Below are positions 1-11,069 of a stretch of 64,000 nucleotides of DNA, one piece after another. Source of the DNA: Scatophagus argus (lineage: Eukaryota; Chordata; Actinopteri; Scatophagidae). The position numbers and the translations under genes are program-made. The stretch lies in assembly GCF_020382885.2 (NCBI RefSeq), contig NC_058495.1, positions 1,464,127 through 1,528,126 of the forward strand, written 5' to 3'. The first letter of the stretch is position 1, and each line of letters begins with the position of its first letter. Below the pieces are notes generated by a model, which saw only the letters and a list, made by a program, of their open reading frames with translations, did no database searches and was not told the origin of the DNA.

Positions 1-47
1 GGGGTACAGGGGCACTAGCTGGGCACTTCTACTCCAAATAGATCTAC

Positions 48-323
48 ATGACAGACAGGGGTGCAAATATAGTTGCAGTCCTGCATGTTGTGACAAGACT
101 GAGCTGTGCTGCCCATATATTAAACACTGTCCTGTCCACTACCTTCACCAAACTACTCCAGGAGGATATGAATGGAGAAGAGCTAACCACTCTGACTGAC
201 TCGGCCAAGTCACTAGTGACATATTTCAAGCAGACCGATCTCCAGGCTCGCCTGAAAAAGACTCTCAAAGCCTCTGTAGAGACTTGCTGGAATTCCCTAC
301 ACCAAAAGGGTACTTTGTTTTAA
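48..323 (+). mobile_element. hAT-family transposase fragment
   Basis: An open stretch of about 91 codons resembles the middle of hAT/ZBED-type transposases. It has the TDRGAN start of a catalytic segment, a CAAHILN motif, a YFK motif, and a VETCWNSL motif that corresponds to the usual VETRWNSL. No zinc finger or C-terminal dimerisation domain is visible, and stops flank the stretch, so this is a degraded fragment and not a working gene. It lies at the window edge, so an upstream part could be missing from view. The family call rests on motif recognition only. Confidence 0.7.
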
Positions 324-2802
324 TGTATTTTCCCTTGTTTGAGAAAAGGGGATAGGATTTATAATTGGCCTGGTTGATGGTGCAGAGGCTAACCTGGCTC
401 CATCCAAAGTTCAAAAACACACCAGTTAAGACAATGATTCTCACTTGTTCAATTCAAACACAAACAGCAGCTGGTGGCTTTACAATGAGTTACTGTATGT
501 GCTGGAAGTATTTCTTGGTAAACAGCGACCCACATTTTTAGTTTCCTTACAGCAACCTCTTGGAGTCTTAGCAGGTTGCCTAGCAACCTCACAATGATGT
601 CAAGATTCCAGGCAGTCACTCCGATGAAGCCACAGATACAGTGTGCTGAGTCAGCCTTTTCTGTTCCACCATTCTAAAAGACATGCCTATAAAACTCACA
701 GGACACCTTCAACTGTCAAACAAACTTATATTACTCAAACAAAGTATTACTCTTTACACACTTACACACACACACACACATAAATAACAAAGGGATAAAT
801 AAATAAATAAATAGGGGGATGAAATACAACAAAAGTCCCCATTCGGAAGTGAACCAGCAATGCTACTGTGGTCTTTATGTGGCTATCAGGATGCAACCAT
901 TACACTATACCATTATTAGTCTTTATATTCTGTCTTTGAATCCATGAAGGCACTAATGCACATGAGCAGTGATGGTGTGGCTCTGTGACCATTCTTCATC
1001 TGAATGAATGGCCGTGGATAAAGATTAGGAAATTATGAATGACTGAAATGAGCTACTGTGGCTACTTCAAACTGTTCTTAAAGTTCAAAACGTGCTTGTT
1101 AAATCACATGATGTCATATATCCTTCATTATACAAAAAAAGAAAGTCTCCTATTGTCTGATTAGAAAAGGCTGTCTATTTTAGCCAAATGTGTGTAGCCA
1201 GAATAGACATATCTGCTGATTATTATACCGTGGTATTACATAATCTGGTATACTTTAAAAAATGAAACATGGGAGAGACAATGGTCAATTACTTTTCCTG
1301 TCATAAGACTGCTGTTATCTCTAAAGCAATAATCGCTGTATGCCAAATGATGTGTTTGTATGAAGTTCAACACTGTGATTATTCTAAAGCTACATGCTAG
1401 CCATTATAAAGATTCTGGGGTGGAGATGATGGTGACTGCGTATCTGTTCGTTTTCCTGTCCCCTAATGTCTGAAAGTTGACTGATGGAGAGTTTTGTTCA
1501 GTCAGAGCTCAGCCTTTGTTTCAGATGTCTGTCTCATGCACATCGGCCAAACAGCTACGCTTCAGCCGTCTCCTTGTAACGGATCACGTCTTGTTTTGTT
1601 TATTTTTTTCTTACAACTGACATACAAACAGCAACTTCTGTGACTATGTGTTGTGTTGAGTGCTGTTTAAACTTGTCTGAGTATTGCATAGGAGTTATGC
1701 AATTGAAGGGATCCCTGGGTGTAGACACAGGTGGAGAACATGCTGCTTGCACCACACAACTGTTGTAGACAGGGTGTAGGGTCAGACGCACACTGTCACT
1801 GAATGCATGTTCTTCCAGTGCAGGTAGGTCTTCCAGGAACAGTGTCTCCAACTCTCTTTTATATTCTTTATACTAATATGTCCATCAGTTTTTGTCTGAC
1901 TCTGTCTCTATTCCCATATCATTCATAAGGGCTTTAATACATAGCATATGGGCATCTTTAAAATGTTTTACAGCCCAACTAACGCAGTAATCTATTATTC
2001 CTAGTACTGTGTTGGTATATGACATTAAAGCTGATATACTGTATAAAGAGACATCCCTCCCAGATGGAGGATGTCTGAGGAGTGTTGTGGAGGAGCTGTT
2101 TCTCCTGTGGATTAGATTGTTCTAATAAGAGCTCAGCTTGAGACCAGCAGACGGAGGGGACAGCACTGATGCTTCTATATCCAGAGGCAATTCACATATG
2201 CAAGAGCTACTACAATGGATGGAAACGAGTCTCTCTCTCTCTCTCTGTCTGTCTGTCTCTCTCTGTCTCCCTCTCTCATGTCATCATCCTTTAGCCTCGC
2301 CTTATGTTGCCAATTGCTCTCTGCTTTTAGTTTGGATTAACACATATTTTCTGAAAATGCTTTAACCCTTTGTGTGCAGCATTGTCAACATCATTCCAGT
2401 ATGTCGGCTGAAGAAAGAAGGGAAAGGATGTTCGATCAAACAGATAGACTTGCCTCTTGTGGAGTTACTGTCATGCCTCTCGTAGAGGCTTTATGTGCAG
2501 TGAGGTAGTGTAACTACCAGCATCATCTCAGACTGCATATTATCCATCATATTCGATCAGAGACCTTTTCTCCCAAGTACCAACGATCGGATCCTCGTGT
2601 GATTTATTGTGTGAGGAACACTGTCTCAGACTGCAGGGCTTCTTACTCGACTGAGAAGCACCCAGCGACATGGAGCGGCTATGGAAGCAACAGTTGGTGT
2701 CATGTATCTTAGTTATCCCTTCTATAAGTGAAAGGTGTATCTAAAACACGGCTGTGAAGTTGCCTCTGGGTTCTGTCTCCTCATTTTCCCCTCTGATCTT
2801 AC
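324..2802. other. Non-coding stretch with short simple repeats
   Basis: No gene was recognised. The visible content is a CA run and an AAAT run near 760-815 and a CT/GT-rich tract near 2230-2278. Part of this is presumably the first intron of the minus-strand CADPS-type gene, because its exon 1 ends with a donor at 2802. No second CADPS exon is visible here. Confidence 0.5.
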
Positions 2803-3153
2803 CTTCTGCTGCCTCCTGGCCATGTCAGTAGGTTGCTTTGCGTTGAACGGATATGCGATGCAGCGCATCACAAACACGTACAGCTGGAGTCTCTTTTTCT
2901 TCTCCTCTTCCTCTCTCTGCATCTTCTCCAGATCCTCTTTCTCCTTGTCGCTACCTACCGATGGGCTGGGGCTGGAAGGTCGGCCACCGCCGCACCCGCG
3001 GCCCCGGGGTTGGAGCCCTCCGCTGCCGTGGCCGTCGGCGGCTCGGCCCGGGGACAGACGGGCTCCTCCGAGGCTCTTCGGGGCCGCCACCTCTTTATGC
3101 TCCACCGCCACTATCTCATCCCCTTCCTCCTCGCTGGAAGACGGATCCAACAT
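2803..3153 (-). CDS. cadps: CADPS/CAPS1-type calcium-dependent secretion activator, first coding exon
   Basis: CAPS proteins bind phosphoinositides and SNAREs and prime dense-core vesicles for calcium-triggered release in neurons and endocrine cells. This exon encodes 117 residues: an [10 protein letters not shown] start, an acidic and Gly/Pro-rich low-complexity region with a [12 protein letters not shown] block, a charged E/K segment, then [20 protein letters not shown] and DMARRQQK. That layout matches the N-terminus of CAPS1 more closely than CAPS2. The exon ends in phase 0 at AAG followed by gtaagat (intron from 2802 downward). The ATG at 3153 fits the family start. The C2, PH and MUN/MHD domains must be encoded beyond the left edge. 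The exon is GC-rich and CpG-rich compared with its surroundings, typical of a promoter-proximal exon. Which fish paralogue this is cannot be told from one exon. Confidence 0.9.
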
Positions 3154-4222
3154 GCTGCTGGGGCTTGGATTTAGACTACTCCTGCTGCAAAGATTAAACT
3201 ACAAAAGTAGAAAACGGGGAGAAAAAAAAAAGATGCCGATCAGCTTCAGTGTTCGCTACAGTGGGAGAGACCCAGGAGAGGCAGCTGTGGAGACCTAACC
3301 CTGACCGATCAGCGCTTCACACTGTTGCTTTCCAGGAAAAAAACACACACACCGCCGTCAGACAAGGCAGGCTCAGCCAGAAAAAGCAAAGTGTTGGAGA
3401 GTGTAGTTGGTTGCCTGATTTTCAAGCCTTTGAAGTCTGTCAGTCATTGGCACACAAGAGGGATTTATCATAAGAGCCGATATAAAGGGGGAGGGGTCGC
3501 ACAGAGAGACAACAGGAGGAAATGGTGATCAGTTGATGCTCTGTTGCCTGGAGGAGGAAGAGGCTGGGCTCGGAGCTGACCGCGGTGCTCAAATACAGCT
3601 CTGGGATCAGTTTGATCAGGCTGTGAGCACAATAGATGAACGGCCACCTGATGATCCAGCTGAGTCAAAAGAAAACAAGATTAAACAGCACCAGACCGGA
3701 ATCAATGCGGTTTAGCTTTCAAAATAAAAGCTTCACTGCTGGATTAAAATAGCCCAAATAAATAATCGATTGACCAAATTGTGACCAAATGATGGCTAAA
3801 TTATTTCTTTAAGTAATTTAAATCTATCTATCTACCTATCTATCTATCTATCTACCTCTCTCCAGCCACCACCATCCTTCCTCTCCAGAGCATGCTAGGA
3901 CCTCCATTCTCTCTGGAATGAAGATGTGTCTGCTAAACAATAGAAAATATCCCAAAGCTGACCTTTGAATTTTGTATCTTCTAGTGGAGAAACACTGCAC
4001 CAGCAAGGAGCTTTTCTTTCTTTCTTTCTTTCTTTCTTTATGGAACCATCATCCTCCAGACAAACAAATATTTCCTTACAGCTTTTGACAGACATGTGAG
4101 ATCAAAAGCTGAAACCTGAAACTTTATTTGTTGCAAACTGCACTCAAATTTCATAATACTCAGTACTGCATACTACCCAACTTCACTTAAGCTTATTAAG
4201 ATGACTTGTATAGTTTATGAAC
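3154..4222. other. Spacer upstream of the CADPS-type gene
   Basis: This holds the presumed 5' UTR and promoter of the minus-strand CADPS-type gene (no TATA box recognised). It also has a CTAT microsatellite near 3825-3855 and a TTTC run near 4013-4040. No other gene is seen. Confidence 0.4.
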
Positions 4223-4495
4223 TATAATTCAATTCAGTTTCAATTCAATTTATCTATATAGCACCTTATACAATCAAAATTGTCTCTAGATGCTTTACAA
4301 AGACCCAGAGCCTGAACCCCCGAGCAAGCAGACAGTGGCAAGGAAAAACTCCCTTTTAACAGGAAGAAACCTTGAGCAGGAACCGGCTCACAAGGGAGAA
4401 CCATCCTGCTGATAGTCGGCTGGGTGAAGGGGGGGAAGAAGAGGTAGACAGGACAGAGAGAATGAAAGAGAGAGAGAGAGAGAGAGAAACATACA
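4223..4495 (-). mobile_element. L2-like LINE 3' end, family B, minus orientation
   Basis: Read on the minus strand this is a LINE 3' UTR. It has a GA/CT run, a block describing the conserved 3' region (AAGGTTTCTTCCTG, then GGAGTTTTTCCTTGCCACTG), and a tail ending in TATATAGATAAATTGAATT-like repeats. The same family appears in plus orientation at 48530-48760. It is a 5'-truncated copy with no coding sequence left. Confidence 0.7.
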
Positions 4496-4574
4496 CGCAA
4501 TAAACATCATAAATTACAAAGGACAAACATGACAGGTTGTTATAATTGCAATTCTGAAGACTATGTATTGTATG

Positions 4575-4913
4575 TGGGCGGCACAGTGGTGCAGTGGTTA
4601 GCAATGCAAGAGGGTTCCAGGTTCGAATCCCAGTCTGGGCCCTTCTATGTGGAGTTTGCATGTTCTCCCTGTGCCTGCGTGGGTTTTCTCCGGGTACTCC
4701 GGCTTCCTCCCACAATACCAAAAACATGCACATTAGGTTAATTGGCTACTCTAAATTGCCCCTAGGTGTGAGTGTGAGAGTGTGTGGTTGTTTGTCTTTG
4801 TGTGTTGGCCCTGCGATTGACTGGCGACCAGTCCAGGGTGAACCCCGCCTCTCACCCGTAGTCAGCTGGCATAGGCTCCAGCTTCCCTGCGACCCTGACG
4901 GAAATGGATGGAT
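4575..4913 (+). mobile_element. tRNA-derived SINE, family C
   Basis: The head contains RNA polymerase III promoter boxes: A box TGGTGCAGTGG at 4587-4597 and B box GGTTCGAATCC at 4620-4630. The body runs through a conserved central block and ends in GGATGGATG. A second copy lies inverted at 5765-6060 and a damaged one at 33640-33835. It is a SINE and not a tRNA gene, because the sequence cannot close a full tRNA cloverleaf and is followed by a long non-tRNA body. Confidence 0.75.
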
Positions 4914-5068
4914 GTATTTGTTTTTAGCTGATATGTTGTTTAAGTTAATTATAATAGCACTACATAGAAGAACAACATGGGCAGATGTTGACAGTAGACA
5001 TTGGGTTTGTCAGTGGGCCAGATACAATTCAACATGTAGATCTGGATGGAGAGAGACCTGCAGAAAAT

Positions 5069-5365
5069 TATATAAGATTAAAGATTAAAAGATTAAAGAT
5101 TAAAGATTAAAGATTAAAGTGACATATTTTGTCATTGGAGGGAACTCACTCCAACGAAATTTGTTCTCTGCATTTAACCCACCCAAGTGACGTGCACACA
5201 CACAGCAAACCCGGGGCAGTGGGCGACCGCGTGCAGCGCCCGGGGAGCAGTGGGGGGTTAGGTACCTTGCTCAAGGGTACCTCAGCCATGGACACCGGGA
5301 TGGGGAATCGAACCAGCGATCCACCGGTTACGGGTCCGACACCCTAACCGCTGATCCACGAATGC
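5069..5365 (-). mobile_element. tRNA-derived SINE, family E, with ATTAAAG tail repeats
   Basis: On the minus strand the element starts with an A box (complement of 5348-5358) and a B box GGTTCGATTCC (complement of 5304-5314). It continues with a body containing CCCTTGAGCAAGG and GCTCCCCGGGCGC, and ends near 5120. Beyond the end, 5069-5119 is a tandem run of ATTAAAG-type units, seen as CTTTAAT in element orientation, which is best read as its 3' tail. A related body in plus orientation is at 6735-6900. Confidence 0.7.
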
Positions 5366-5408
5366 ATTAACTCAAACTTAAACCCAAAACATTCACATCA
5401 GAATTGCC

Positions 5409-5435
5409 ACTACAATTACTATAAGTAATTGTAGT
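5409..5435. repeat. Perfect 12-bp inverted repeat with 3-nt loop
   Basis: ACTACAATTACT at 5409-5420 and AGTAATTGTAGT at 5424-5435 are exact reverse complements around the loop ATA. The role is unknown; it may be the centre of a small palindromic transposon. Confidence 0.6.
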
Positions 5436-5764
5436 TCAGTTTTTGCTGAGTCTGTGCCAGTACAATTTAATACATCACAAATGAACCAACCCCAAATATA
5501 GCGATGTGTGAAACTCTTTCTTAGCTAGTCAAAATGACTATATATACAAACAAAATGTTCTTTTCAGTGGGCAGAACTTACTGCAGAGCGTTACACCATG
5601 CTGTGCTAATTTCTTTAGATGACTTTGATCGACTTCACATCCAATAAAAAAAATTTTAAAAAATCAAATTAGGTACACAAACATGGAACACTGGGAGAGA
5701 GATTAGTCTGTAGTCTGTGAAAACAACACCCAATAACTCAAGCCAGTCTAAAGACTGGCTGTGC

Positions 5765-6060
5765 TGTCCATCCATCCATTTTCTATACCGCTTATCCATC
5801 AGGGTCGCGGGGGAGCTGGAGCCTATCCCAGCTGACTACGGGCGAGAGGCGGGGTTCACCCTGGACTGGTCGCCAGTCAATCGCAGGGCCAACACACAAA
5901 GACAAACAACCACACACTCTCACACTCACACCTAGGGGCAATGTAGAGTAGCCAGTTAACCTAATGTGCATGTTTTTGGTATTGTGGGAGGAAGCCGGAG
6001 TACCCGGAGAAAACCCACGCAGGCACAGGGAGAACATGCAAACTCCACATAGAAGGGCCC
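5765..6060 (-). mobile_element. tRNA-derived SINE, family C, inverted copy
   Basis: This is nearly the reverse complement of the body of the 4575-4913 element. It begins on the plus strand with TCCATCCATCC and ends with GCAAACTCCACATAGAAGGGCCC. The tRNA-like head is missing, so it is 5'-truncated. Together with the 4575 copy it forms an inverted pair about 0.85 kb apart. Confidence 0.7.
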
Positions 6061-6734
6061 TCTTCTTATCTTATATAATTTCATTTCAATAACTGCCTAA
6101 ATGATCTATTTTTTCACAAAAAAATCAAAGAATAAAAAGTCAGAAACTGAGCGATGGCTAGGAGCTAAACTGCTTTGCTGGCTTAGGTTTAAATGCATCT
6201 AGCATTCACACCAGCGATGAAAAAAAAATAAGCAACCAAAGACATTCAGCAATGGACATCATATTCAGCTGTATACATACATTTTCTCAAGAAAATAATC
6301 TGCAAAAATTTTAAATCAGCATAAACACTGAAAATGAACTAATCCCTTTGATGCCAAGAACACAAAGAAAATGCCTTCCACAACCACAGAAAAACAAAGC
6401 TATATTTGTTTGAAATCTTCAACAAATGACGCAAAGAAAATGTTATTGTTATTTAGCCTTGTAAATTTCTGACAGGCTACTACTGTGAATGATCAAAAGC
6501 TGAGAAAACATATGCAATATCAGCAACCACTGCACAAAAAACATCTCTGAGGACTCCAGAAATCCAAATCCAAATATTCAGTGTACATTGATCCTTACAT
6601 TTGAGAACTGTTTGGTATTTTTGTTTGAAAAATGACTAAAACAATAATTTCAAAGTATTTCTGTCTTGCCCAGTCATTTAATCTAATGCACAAGTACATT
6701 AATTAACTATTTTTGTTATTTCATTAGCCGGCTG

Positions 6735-6900
6735 ATGTGCCCTTGAGCAAGGCACTTAACCCCCCAATATGCTCCCCGGGCGCTTGATGCTGCCCACTGC
6801 TCCTGTGTGTGTTTCACTGTATGTAATTTGTGTTGGTGTTGCATGTGTGTGTTCAACTAAGAATGGGATAAATGCAGTAGTAAAATTCAGTATGTGCGTA
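6735..6900 (+). mobile_element. SINE family E fragment, body and tail
   Basis: The sequence CCCTTGAGCAAGGCACTTAACC, the block GCTCCCCGGGCGC and a GATAAATGCAG-like end match the body of the minus-strand SINE at 5110-5365. No A or B box is present, so the head is lost. Confidence 0.55.
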
Positions 6901-8709
6901 TGTAAAAATATATATACTGCCAATAAAAGTTGATTCTTCTTATTATTATTATTTTAATACTTATTAATTTGTTACTCTGCAGTCTTAAATGCCCAAAGAG
7001 TACCTAAAAATATTTTACTATAACTTATAACTTAATTACTGATTTGGACATCAACTGTACATCAGCCCTTTATTTAGGAGCATTTTTTTCTGCCACAAGG
7101 AGGCAGTATCAGCTCACAGTCAGTTCACTGAGACTTTCCAGCCCGAGGGTTTCAGTCTGGCAACTGAATATAAAGACATGCTTGACTAACTAGAACAACT
7201 GCTTATTGAAAAGAATGTATTGATAACATATCCTGAAAATACTCAGACTTGTTTGAGCAAAAGATGCTTGCCAAGACATCAGAGTTAAACAGTATTAGGA
7301 GACTAGAGTGTAGATGTCAGACTTACATCATAGAGACAAGAAGTTGTTTTTTTTTAACTATTATTATTATTGATATATCATAAAAGATATACAACTAGTA
7401 CATACATAGTGCCTACAGGTACACTGTGCTGCATAACTGAGAGTTTCAGGGAAATACACATCATCCAAACACTGGAAAACATTACATGGACTACGGTGTG
7501 CAGCGTCTGTCAAATGGCATCCATGCCAGACTGATACCATAACCATTATACACCTAGAGACACACATACACACACAAAAATCCTAATAATTATAACATCT
7601 CTTTATCGAGATTCAGATATTTGTTTTGTACAATCTCTCTCTCTCTATCTCTCTCTCTGTCTCTTCTTTTTTAGAAAAAAAAGGTTTCTTTTGAGGGAGC
7701 CTTTAAAATGGGAATATAGTAGATGACCAATGCTGCATTAGAGCTAGATCTGCATATATTCTATCATGAACTCCAACCAGCTCCATCCTTGGCTAACTGA
7801 TAATATCTAAGGGATATATCATAACACATGCGTATGGACAAAATATCAGCAACAGATATCTGAGGACATTCAAATTTTATTCCCTTAAGTCTTGACTAGA
7901 CAGCAAAATATTCCAGTCTCATTTCAAACAACTAAATCCTCCTATATAACTGAAAACAGCAATTTCATTCTGTCTGCGGCCATTGTGTATGGCTAAGAGA
8001 CCGGAGGCAGTTAAAAGTTTGAAAAATAAATATATGTTTAATATTTTATTAGCGAGTAAAAAGGCTCACACAAGATAATGGATGACAACAGATTCTCCTA
8101 CCAGTGAAATCAAATCCTCCATAATCCTCCAATATAACTGAATTATTAAGAAAAAGTGTCTACACAGAAGACTTTGAAACAAGGTAAGGCAAGGTAGGTT
8201 GTTGTTAAAAACGCAATGCATGTGAGGACAGAGATTAAAGGTGACTGCAGAAAAAGGTACCAGGGAAGGAAGTGAGTTTGGCTTTATTCACTTCATTGGT
8301 AAACTGCTACAGGATTAATGTTTAATTATTTAATTTCACAACATCTTGCTGTTGTATGATGCTGTGAAGTAAAAATATATGTGATGAGTAAGTATTAATC
8401 ATCACAATCATAATAATAATGTGCTTCTGTACTCTGAAACCACATGTGTTTGAGCTTTCCCTTTGTGTATTTATGTATGCACAGATATAAATGAGTACAA
8501 CTTCCTCATGTCCACCAGACTTGAGATACTATACCTTGTTAGCAAATATTCCATGCTCTTCAGGTTGTGTAAAACCAGACAATGCAAGTCCAAGGAGAAC
8601 ACATGTTTTCCCATTCTAGTTAATGCCATCTGCCATCTGTTTGCAGGTATGTGCCCACCTATTGTAGTCCTGGGCAGCTTGCCTCCGTGTAATCCACTAC
8701 TGGTCACTA
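6901..8709. other. Intergenic stretch without a recognised gene
   Basis: AT-rich sequence with a CT-rich tract near 7629-7665. No coding region with family similarity or splice structure was seen on either strand. Confidence 0.4.
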
Positions 8710-8890
8710 CAGGCAGTTTTTCCTCGCCACTGTTGCCAAGTGCTTGCTCAAGGGGGAATGTGGGGCTCTCTGTATTACAATTTAATTAAAGAGTTTGGTC
8801 TAGACCTGCTCTAATTGGAAAGTGTCATGAGATAACTTTTGTTGTGACTTGGCGCTATATAAATAAACTGAATTGAATTGAATTGAATAG
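8710..8890 (+). mobile_element. L2-like LINE 3' end, family A
   Basis: The conserved 3' block (GGCAGTTTTTCCTCGCCACTG, GCTTGCTCAAGGGGGAATG, AGTTTGGTCTAGACCTGCTC) runs into CGCTATATAAATAAACTG and a GAATTGAATTGAAT tail. It is the same 3' end as that of the longer L2-like element at 29690-32886. Confidence 0.75.
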
Positions 8891-9569
8891 TTCATGTGTT
8901 CCTTTTTTTCCATTTTTGAATGAGCTGTTGAACTTTGAGCCATTTCTTGTGAAATGGAATCTGGTGATTAGGTCTTTTTCATATCATTAATGTATGTTAT
9001 TGACTATATTTCCATAGGGAACAACAATAAATAACAAATAAATTACATTGGGCATTAATGTTTTTCTGATATGTATGAATGCAGCATAATCATGTCACAT
9101 GTCTGAACATGCAGTCTTGTACCATAATTACAGTTCAGTTTCAAACTGTGGACGGTCATGCTGAACTGACAAACTGATATGGCAATTTGGCTTACGTCAG
9201 CTCTTGAAGAAAACACACCAAAAATATTATTTTGTTATTATCTCTCTCCATCCAACAGCAACGATCCAGTAATGCAAAGGAGAGCAGCATGTGATACAGC
9301 ATCAACAGTTTGAACTGATGCAACAATGCCAAACCGAACTGAATTGAATTAAAATTGAAATACTGGTTTAAAAGCTTATGGTTTAAGGCGCAGCATACAG
9401 TTCCCCATTGAGCCCACTCTGAAGCACCAGTCACAGTCTCTGGATAAGTCTGTGTGCTATTCGTTTATGTTTTTAAACAAAAAATGTTTCATTATTCATT
9501 ATTTCATTAAATGTTTCATTCCATTTCTGCTATCCATCAATGCCAGGATTGATTGCTAGACCAAAGTCT

Positions 9570-9700
9570 TTAATTAAACTGTAATACAGAGAACCCAACA
9601 TTCCCCCTTGAGCAAGCACTTGGCGACAGTGGCGAGGAAAAACTGCCTTTTAGAAGGCAGAAACCTCAGAGCAGACCCCGGCTCAAGATGGGCAGCCATA
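9570..9700 (-). mobile_element. L2-like LINE 3' end, family A, minus, truncated
   Basis: Reverse orientation of the family A 3' block (CCAACATTCCCCCTTGAGCAAGC, GAGGAAAAACTGCC, GGCAGAAACCTC). The terminal GAATT tail is absent. Confidence 0.7.
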
Positions 9701-10989
9701 GTAGTAATCACAGTTATATATTCAACTATAATAAGCAGCTAGTTATATATTCTATGTCAAGTAGTGCTTCTTGAACTTTGACGATGTTGTACACATAAAA
9801 ATGTGTTGTATAGGGCATATTAACTATTTTGTGAGACTTTGTATAGCGTTGTGTCAGTTGAGGCTCTGATGTGATCCTATCCCTTTGGGAAGAGCCTAAA
9901 AGGACAGTCCATATTGAAGTTAATTGAATAGTGTGAGAGGTCTCAAAAAGCATGTGACACCCATAGCTTAAAGTAAAGGGTTGGAGGCAGACAAAAAGCT
10001 GAAACTCTCATGGCCCTGCTGAGACTCTGCTTTTTTTTTTTTTGAGTATTATTTCATCCCATTAAAACATCATTTTCTCAGTCATTTATAAATTCACATA
10101 GAAACCCCATTCAAACTGTCAAATATTCACGAGACAATATGTACAATACAGCAGAGTAATCCGAATGGGTTATGACTCTGTTACATAAAACATAAAGATA
10201 ACAAAACATAAAGACACTCAAAGAAGTAGACAAGAGAAAAAATGTACAAATAACAAAAATCTTATCTAAACTAGAAACTAAAATAAATCTAAAACATAGA
10301 TAGAGATGGTTAAATATTTTGTCAATATTGCAAGTTAAATACATACTTAGATTGTACTGCATGTTGGCTTCCACTGGTCTGGTAAGGCGCTTCACTGGAG
10401 CTGTATGAGTATTATGAGTATTGAAAATAACCACAGGGTATAGAGAATCACACAGGCAGCCTACTGAAAGACCAATATTTCAACGGGTCCTTTTTTGTTT
10501 TCTCCAACAACTGTAAAATGAAAAAGAGATTCTCATTTCTAACATACAAAATGGAACATTATCTCATCAAATGGGGACCTCTGCTGGTGGTAGAGGGTGG
10601 AAGTGAAACAAAGGTTCAGAACTCGAGAATGCATCCATAAGGAATAGAATGTGGAATGTTTGTATAGCCCATTTTTACAGCATTTTGAGCAACAGAGGAG
10701 GGATCCCTCACCCAGGACGGGCAGACGTGCAGTGGATGTTGTACAGGCAGGAAAGCAGTTAACAACATGAGAACGACATCACTAAAAAGACAAGTAAAAC
10801 AAAATCTCAACTGTTTAGTTTCACTTTTGATACCACTTCAATATGATTTTAACATTGGATAGTGGATGTAAACACGTACATCACTCTGCAGCAGCAGTTT
10901 AGGTTCTTTGAACTCAGCATATGCTGTGTGACTGCTGAGTCTGACAACCTGAATGGACGAGGCTCCACCCCCACCCCACCCCCCTGCAC
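9701..10989. other. Spacer upstream of CAMK1G
   Basis: Contains a poly-T run near 10030 and, at about 10650-10775, a minus-orientation fragment of LINE family G (complement of the block at 49010-49220). The last 120 bases carry CCACCCC repeats near 10965-10982, possible KLF/Sp-type sites. No gene is seen. Confidence 0.4.
10650..10775 (-). mobile_element. LINE family G 3' fragment
   Basis: GTATAGCCCATTTT, GAGGAGGGATCCCTCACCCAGG and ACAGGCAGGAAAGCAGTTAAC are the reverse complement of the plus-strand copy at 49000-49220. It is a short non-coding remnant. Confidence 0.6.
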
Positions 10990-11069
10990 TTGAAGAGCAG
11001 CAGACTACCTGAAACAGTCAGGTCCACCCAGGGAGACCTCAGCTCATCCACCTGCACGCCGCTCCCCAG
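10990..11069 (+). other. camk1g: Candidate non-coding exon 1 of CAMK1G
   Basis: A strong donor CCCCAG followed by gtaaac lies at 11069/11070. It is preceded by a GC-rich stretch with CCACCCC motifs that could be the core promoter. The first coding exon has a good acceptor and 26 bases of leader before its ATG, so an upstream leader exon is needed. The 5' limit is a guess; no TATA box was identified. Confidence 0.4.

Noticed and set aside
2735..3298. Long plus-strand open frames opposite the CADPS-type exon
   Set aside because: They are shadows created by the GC-rich antisense of the real exon; no family similarity.
4587..4630. A-box and B-box pair suggesting a tRNA gene
   Set aside because: Embedded in a repeated SINE with a long body, and no cloverleaf can be closed.
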